From: Perkinsus marinus ATCC 50983
Lineage: Eukaryota > Perkinsozoa > Perkinsida > Perkinsidae
Length of the DNA: 64,000 nucleotides
Assembly (NCBI RefSeq): GCF_000006405.1
Contig: NW_003210538.1
Coordinates: forward strand, 153,110 to 217,109
Direction of reading: 5' to 3'
Of the stretch, positions 55,826 through 64,000 are shown piece by piece. Position 1 is the stretch's first letter. Each line of letters opens with the position of its first letter. A program made the position numbers and the translations under genes. The notes beneath the pieces were generated by a model. It had not been told where the DNA came from, did not search any database, and was given only the letters and a program-made list of their open reading frames with translations.

Positions 55826-58800
55826 TTGCAGGCTATCGTAGCTGGCGCGGTTGCTGAGAAGCAGGATGCACGTGGACAGCCCAAGCCGGATAAATTCCCT
55901 TTCTTTGTTCCTGTCCAAGTCGTGAAGCCCTCTAAAGATCACAATAACCTACAAGTAGAAGAGTTCAATACCGTCACAATGAGAATCTACTCGAACCTTG
56001 GTAGTAGGTTGTACCAGAGTCTATAAATCTCCTTCGATCCGCATCACAACGTCGTCCTATTTCCGTGATATCGGTCGTTGGGCCCTACCATTCTGGCAAG
56101 AGCTTCTTATTGAACTCCCTACTCCAAAAGCCATCAACATTCTCTGTTGGTAATACCATAAATTGCGATCATCATCTCCTGCGATTGCCACTTGGACAGG
56201 TCCTAAGACCTCCCCGCAGACCCTAGGCATCTGGATGTGCCGTACAGACCTTAGCGCTCCTGATGGGTCCGAGATATGGCTCATGGATTCTGAGGGTTTC
56301 TTCGGCCCTCAGGTAGTAGGCGGCTCTTCTCAACTAGGGATGGTCGTTGTGTAGGTGACCGAGACTTACGACGCTAAAATTTTCACAGTAGCCACCCTGC
56401 TGGGCAGCCACTTGGTCTACAACACGGTTAAGGTTATCGATCAACAAGCGGTGAACCTTTTGGGTGAGCAAAAAGCGCCTCATCCCATCGCACAATGTTG
56501 TGAACTTTACTTAGAAATGTTGGCTCGTCGTGCCCAACTCTTCCGAGTGCGCTCCTTGGCACCCTCTGCAGTAGCTGAGGATCACGAGAAGAGCGTAGCA
56601 GAGGCGTCGGCGGCTGAGATACCAGTGTTCCTATCAGCGAAGACCTTCCCACCCCTCACATGGTATAGCCTACATAAACTGTTGATATGTATTGGATTTC
56701 CCTTGTAGGGTGGTTGAAGATTTCGTACAGGACATGGCTGCATCACAAACTGGTGCTGGAGCCTCAACTATGACCAACGACTCGGCCATCGCAACGGAGT
56801 GGCTCAAATCGTAATACTTGTATGGGAGGAGGGCTCTTAGTTATCCGTGGTAGATACCTGAGCGGAGGAAGCAAGGGCTTTGACGGATCTGAGGGTAGTA
56901 GGAGGGGCCGATGAACATGAACCTAGAACTCACCATCTATGTTGGGGAAATTGTCTCCCACGGCTGCATTGCTTGTCTCTGTAACTTCTCTGAATGGTAT
57001 TTTATAAGAAAGTACGATTATCATTAACCATGAAGTTGCATGTTTCTCAGATTCGTATGATGAATCTGATCGTGCCTATCTAGCCCGGCTCTTCCCCTCG
57101 TTGACTGTCCATACGCTCTTTCTTCCGGCTACCACCAAATCACAGTTGAAGGATCTCAGCCAGTAACGAGGCCAGCCGTAGATGATTGTAAGGAGCCCTC
57201 TGATTAGATTGAGTTGGACTGAGCTTACCGATGAGTTCCGTAAAGAAGTCACAGCCTTGCGCGGGGAGCTCTTCACCACGGTCAGATCAAAGGTGGGCTG
57301 ACGGGCGCACTTCATTGGAGCACTACGTCGTTGGGGTGGGGGGCAGGGAACTCGTATAGGTTGGAATAGGTTAGTATTAGTTTGCCTGTAGGAGCTCTAT
57401 GAAGAATCGCCTGAGGATGATGATGTGCTCTCTTCCCCTGAGGACGGTATGATGACAGCGGAAGGCTTCGCGAGTGCTTTGAACTTCATAGTTAAGGCTT
57501 TGCAAAAGGGTAATGGAGCCTGTGGGGCCCGACGGTTCCCGAGAGGGAAGCTAACCGGCTGGGTTGAGGGATTCTCTTTGCATAGGTTTCTTCCCGGAGT
57601 TGCCATCCTTATGGGCATCGTGGAGAGCTCAGGTTGGTGAAGTGTCCCTGAAGGACTCGTAATATAACAGTAACCACAAAGACTGTAGAGGATTACAGTT
57701 GGCAGATACGAGCTCTTCGAAGCCACCCTAAGTGAGGGGGTATCACCCCGGCCCACAGGAGAGGCTGTTTCTGCAGCTGAGTTCGACAAGGCCTCGGCAG
57801 ATGCCCGGGACAAGGCGGTGGAGTTCTACACTAACTTGGTATTGTTTTGAGCTTCGAACTTTGATGACCTATTGTTTACATGGTAGGTTGCGGATTTTGG
57901 CCTACCTACACGTAACGATGATCTCGAGATGAAAATGCGCGACTCGCAAAGGTAAGATCCACCGTTGGTCAACGTGTTGTTAGCGTGATGAGGTTTTAGG
58001 AAAGCGCACGCCTTATGGCTGGAACAAGTTCAGAATTACATCGCTCGGGTTCGATCTGATTTGGTGACGGATATCGAGCAGAAGCTCCTGAACGTAGTAG
58101 AAGGGAACTGCTGGAGGGCTTCTTATACGGGATGGATTATCTAAGCATTGGTGAATGCTTAGATATCTTTGCCCTGTGAGCCTGATACTCTGGAGCAAAT
58201 TGGGAGAGAGGCGACTAGTTTCGAGGTTATCAAGTACGACTGGACGGGCCAGTACCATCCCTCGAACGCATTTGACAGATATAAAGGAATATTGAAGGAG
58301 TATGAACAGCAGCAGCAGCCCCAACAGAAGAGGCTACTGTCCGCCGACTGGGTGGGTTTGCTGGCAGATTCACATGGGGATGGCTTTGGGAGAAATGTTG
58401 GCTCAGATGGTTGGACGTTTACCTGAGTTCGATGAGGACCCGGTTCAAGAGTTGACGAAGAGTGCTGATGCGCTGTTGGTTCGCTTCAAATACGAGAATG
58501 ACAGGCAATGCTTGTTTCGCTGGTGGCCTGTCAGGCTCGAACTTTGATCTTGTTCAGAGCGATCTCGAGTTTGATCCGAGTGGCTCTGGAGACAAGTATA
58601 AACGCGTGTGATGCCGCTGTTGACGAGGCCAACACTAGGCTGGTCGGAGATGCGGTCCTGCAGGATTGGGCTAAGGGTGTTATGGCTGAGACCATCGAAT
58701 CTTTTACTAAAAGATGCACCAGAGAGTAGGCGGAGCGTAGCTGTTGTGGCGACGACCTTTTCTGATTAGGTATCCCTGGATTGCCTCCCAGCCTGAGTTC

Positions 58801-59992
58801 CGTTCGAATAAGGCATTGTTGATACAGGAAGTGAAGGATCGTATTGATACCTGTACATCGAAACATGCAGTCCGACTCGCTGAGCATTTGAGGCAAGAGG
58901 TACTACCACAGTGGAATACTAGGGCCGTATACAGCGCGTGGTTGCTCGCATCCAATTATGGATCGTCGATATTGTGTGTGTGCTTGGTGGTGCTTCACTT
59001 TCGTACTCATTTGATTGGACTAATTCTTCCGGCGGTGGAGGAACTTGAGTTCCGATCGTTCCTGAGCCTTTCTTGACCTGTCTTCACCTTTTACAGGTTG
59101 AGACACTGATGGGGGAGTATAGAGCGGAGAAGAGGAAGCTTGAGATGACCGCATTGCCGGCTGATGAGGCTGTTCTTAGACGGGACCACACTGCTATCAC
59201 TCAGGATGTGTTGGACCGGTTCGACAGCGATGAGGAAGCGTAGGAGCCCCACGACTGGTAGCCCAACAAGGCAATGTTGGTGTCTCCGCAGGGTCGCCGA
59301 TTCGGCTGCATATAAGGACTTCCGCTCGCAGCTGGACCATAGTATGGGGACGGAGTGGGACAGACTACGCAAGAAGAATATCGAGCTATGGAAGGTTTAT
59401 TCCGATGATGCTACTGCATGTGCTCTTGAGATGAACCGGAAGTAAGGAAACTCCAAAATTTTATGATGTGCCGACGGTCGTATCAGATATGTGAAGGAGT
59501 CCTGTCCCCAAGGGTGGATGTGCTTGTTCAAGCTGTGGCCGACTTCTCATGCTGGGCGTGTTAAGGCTAATCTGGACGAGTGTTTCGAAACCAAGGTGAA
59601 GAGACATCTTGTGACTCTTCTTCTTCTTCTTCTGGTGGTGGTGGTGGGATGTGCTGCTTTTTTGCAGTCGAGTGTGAAGATGCCGATCTCGATGCGTCAG
59701 GCCGTATTTGATAGCTGGTATGAGAAGGAGTTGGGCAAAGAGGCCGCTGAGGTATGTGCTTTGGAGACCGTGATGCGCCTGTCGTTGATCCACCGCGGTA
59801 GGCTTGGTCATCGTTCCATCATTAGGTGAGACAGAATCTGATGGTACTCCTCTTCACGCTGACTCTGCCTGTGGTTTGGATAAGTTGGTTGACGACCCGA
59901 TCCCGAAAAATATTATGATGATGATTGTTAGTTGTAGTAGAATAATGTTGCCAATGAAATGCCGAGGAGTCTACTATTATATTCGCGAGTAA
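55826..59992 (+). CDS. Guanylate-binding-protein/atlastin-type large GTPase
   Basis: GBP and atlastin proteins are dynamin-superfamily GTPases that act on membranes. The first clear exon has FFVPVQVVKPSKDHNNLQVE. The G domain follows: ISVVGPYHSGKSFLLNSLL (P-loop), SVGNT, then TLGIWMCRTDLS (switch I threonine) and WLMDSEGFFG (switch II). Next comes ETYDAKIFTVATLLGSHLVY then NTVKVIDQQAVNLL, a GBP/atlastin signature. FPPLTWVVEDFVQDM, YLARLFPSLTVHTLFLP and a long helical C-terminal region over many exons (ARDKAVEFYTNL, AHALWLEQVQNYIARVRSDL, ALLIQEVKDRIDTCTSKHAV, SQLDHSMGTEWDRLRKKNIE) complete it. A T/GTG-rich hydrophobic stretch at 59610-59670 is better explained as an intron than as a membrane helix. 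No CaaX end or membrane hairpin is evident. The first exon and the last one are uncertain. Confidence 0.78.
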
Positions 59993-60117
59993 CAATATGG
60001 ATCATTCACTGTGTGCCTCCTCTCTCACGCGGAGTTTCAGCTAAGTTTTGTGTTGCGTGGAGTCCACTTTGACAGGGAACGTTATGGACTTTAGTTTCAT
60101 CCTCATTATCTTATTAA

Positions 60118-61131
60118 ATGAGAGGATACAATTGCATTGCACTACTCCCTCTATTAGAGGTGGTAGTACGAGCTGAGAAGCCTGGCAGCACTAGTAGTGT
60201 AGTTTCCCAAGAGAATGGTGAAGGAGTGCCGTCTGATGACGTATTCGGCGCTCCGTTCAACGTAGATTTCGGAAAAGGCATGGGTTCTGGTATGATTATT
60301 CCTATGGGGGGAATCTCTTTTGTACCGATGGGTGAGATATACGACTCGATCGATGATGTTCATGAGCTTGCTGGTGGAGACAAAGCTGTGGTTGCTCAAT
60401 CGCAGCAGCAGCAGCCAAAGCGCTCCGCCATGGAATGGTCCCTTTGGCGAACCTGTTAATGGAGTAATCGGGCAAATGTTGAATCAGATGATGACGGGCT
60501 CCTTGGGAGGGATAGAAGGCGAGTCTACCTTCACTATGAACACTACGACCAGTGAAGTTGTTATTGCTGGTCAGCTTCCGAAGCAGACTTTACGAACTGA
60601 GCTCGGTGAAGAAGATAACGGTATCACTGTGAAGCAAGTCGGTAAAGGTATTGTACTGCAAGTGAGGAAGACCAATGGCCCGATGGTGACGGATATGCAA
60701 AGATACTATCCGATGTCGGACGACTGCTTGCTGGATAAGACCAAGGTCGTTTATGATCAGAACAGTGGCAAGCTCCGAGTGACTGTTCCTCGGAACCCAG
60801 GCATGTCTGCTACTGGTGGTAAAGCGCGGAATTCTGGAACTAATTCGGACGAAATCAAGAGACAACTAGACGAGGAAGCTCAGAAGGATGGTGTGAAGAT
60901 TCGCTTCGGCGATGACGATACTCTGACCGTTATTGTCCCGATGTCACTTGGCCGAATCGCTACGTTTAATGGGAGCCGCATAGAGTTGGAGAGTGGTAGG
61001 GTTGTGACAATACCCGTTGAGATTGAGACGCTATTGGACGAGTATGAGGCGGATGAAGAAAAGATGAGAGAGTATACATTCAGAAGTTCAGAGGTCTCGA
61101 AGAACATTCCGATCACCAATGATGAACTATG
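60118..61131 (+). CDS. Secreted HSP20/alpha-crystallin-like protein, with apparent frame break
   Basis: The N-terminus MRGYNCIALLPLLEVVVRAE looks like a signal peptide. Then comes a Gly/Met-rich part (GKGMGSGMIIPMGG). The second half contains SEVVIAGQLPKQTLRTELGE and GIVLQVRKTNG, then MQRYYPMSDDCLLDKTKVVY and DQNSGKLRVTVPRNP. This matches the alpha-crystallin domain pattern (V.G.LP..., I....R, F.LP...D...(V/I)....G.L.(V/I).VP). HSP20 proteins are holdase chaperones; a secretory-pathway form is unusual. The frame changes by one base near the CAG run at 60402-60417 (QQQQPKRSA in one frame, SAPPWNGPFGEP in the next). I find no intron with matching phase, so this is a real frameshift, an unusual intron, or an indel in the repeat. 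The stop is at 61129-61131 after IPITNDEL; that NDEL end resembles an ER retention signal (KDEL type). Confidence 0.62.
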
Positions 61132-61829
61132 AGGAAGATATTATGCATCATTAAGTTCTGTCTTTCTCGCCGCACTCCGTGAAGCGAGGTGCGCTTTTAT
61201 TATAAAATATGTGATGCCTTCCTGCTTGTTGAGTTCAGTTGAGGGTACGATCCAGTCGTTTAGAACGACGATAAAGTGATAAATGTCGTTCACTGCCCAT
61301 CGCAACCGGCGAGGCTGTAGTGGTTTGTACGTAGTACGTAGCTAGGCTCAGAGTATGTACGTCGAGTTGGCAATTGTTCGAGTGTGTGGTTAGATGTGTT
61401 TGAAGATGGCAAGTAAGCTCTGAAATTCATGATTCAGTCAATTGCAGCGTGCCTGTATAATGTGCTATGTGTCGTGTGCGGGAGAAAAATTCATGTTAGA
61501 GTTGGCAGTGCCAACTCCAACATAAGTTTTTACTTGCCAACTTGGCGCGTTCCTGCATTTTCCTCACACGTAACCCCCCGAAGACCAAACTTCAAACCCA
61601 ACAGCAACAAGGATTCACCACCAATCATTACACAGCTGATGTACCAGCTGAACTGACAGAAGTTATCGCGGAGAAGCAAAGAGATTGACTCCATACTAAT
61701 ACCGACTTATAACTGACACGTCCAACCCTGTAGACCCTGGAAGCGCTAGAACTAGTCAAGGCACCAGCACTTACGTCTACAATGGTACAACCACAGGATC
61801 AGAATGATGGAAAGCATGACGAGAGGTAA
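61132..61829. other. Interval between convergent genes
   Basis: Lies between the HSP20-like (+) and beta-tubulin (-) genes and must hold both 3' untranslated regions. A small inverted pair near 61485-61525 (GTTAGAGTTGGCAGTGCCAA, with TTGGCACTGCCAA-like complementarity) is the only structure noted. Confidence 0.4.
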
Positions 61830-63176
<1,347 letters not shown>

Positions 63177-63366
63177 TTAGAATATTAAATGAAGCTGACC
63201 AGGATGAGCATTCCTACGAAAAGGAGGTTCAACAATAAACAATATTCACAACCCAACAAATAAGAGAATGCGCAAAATCATACCGGATGCTTCCATGATG
63301 GAGTTGCTTGTGCAGTAGGTCTCCACATACCGATACAATAGTTGCTTGTTCACATATCAAATGCAC

Positions 63367-64000
<634 letters not shown>

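Noticed and set aside
59608-59670. Apparent membrane helix (leucine/valine run) in the GBP-like gene
   Set aside because: The stretch starts GTGACTCTTC, is pyrimidine-rich and ends TTTTTTGCAG; removing it keeps the frame (KRHL|SSVKMP), so it is almost certainly an intron.

Overview
This window is eukaryotic nuclear DNA from a unicellular alveolate-like protist, most likely a perkinsid (Perkinsus-like). The assignment is an inference from gene content and style. Genes lie on both strands and are packed closely. Most are broken by short GT-AG introns, often about 45-60 nt. The tubulin and EF-1alpha proteins are protist-type, and axonemal dynein and kinesin-3 genes point to a flagellated cell. 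There are no operons, Shine-Dalgarno sites or CRISPR arrays. Two 100-base runs of N (9455-9554 and 41543-41642) are assembly gaps. Gene models below were joined by eye across introns, so exon edges are approximate unless stated.

Layout. 1-9 kb (+): the 3' part of a NOC2-like ribosome-biogenesis gene, an F-box/LRR-like gene, a mitochondrial ATP synthase assembly factor (ATP12), an RNA polymerase I RPA12-like subunit and mitochondrial dihydrolipoamide dehydrogenase. 9-12 kb: mostly non-coding, with two strong hairpins, a gap and one small secreted protein. 12-20 kb (-): a kinesin-3 motor with an FHA domain, and an unrecognised basic/proline-rich protein. 20-24.6 kb (+): a possible tandem LC8-like protein and a Mei2-type RNA-binding protein. 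25-29.5 kb (-): an axonemal dynein intermediate chain with a tRNA-Val inside one intron. 30-32.8 kb: no convincing gene. 32.8-39.7 kb (+): a large secreted protein built from about a dozen copies of an unrecognised domain, with a tRNA-Arg inside one intron. 42-45 kb (-): YVH1/DUSP12 phosphatase, a mitochondrial membrane protein and an SFT2-like Golgi protein. 45.6-53.8 kb: two near-identical EF-1alpha genes about 6 kb apart, separated by a repeat-rich zone with tRNA-like sequences, GC palindromes and a duplicated segment of about 330 bp. 54.5-55.8 kb: AT-rich, with a small inverted-repeat element. 55.8-61.1 kb (+): a GBP/atlastin-type large GTPase and a secreted HSP20-like protein. 61.8-64 kb (-): beta-tubulin and the 3' half of alpha-tubulin.

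Functionally the window mixes housekeeping genes (translation elongation, cytoskeleton, ribosome biogenesis, mitochondrial metabolism, secretory trafficking) with a loose group of microtubule-motor genes (kinesin-3, dynein intermediate chain, possible dynein light-chain-like protein, both tubulins). The most novel items are the multi-repeat secreted protein at 32.8-39.7 kb, the inverted-repeat elements that make up much of several introns, and the field of tRNA-like B-box sequences between the EF-1alpha genes.
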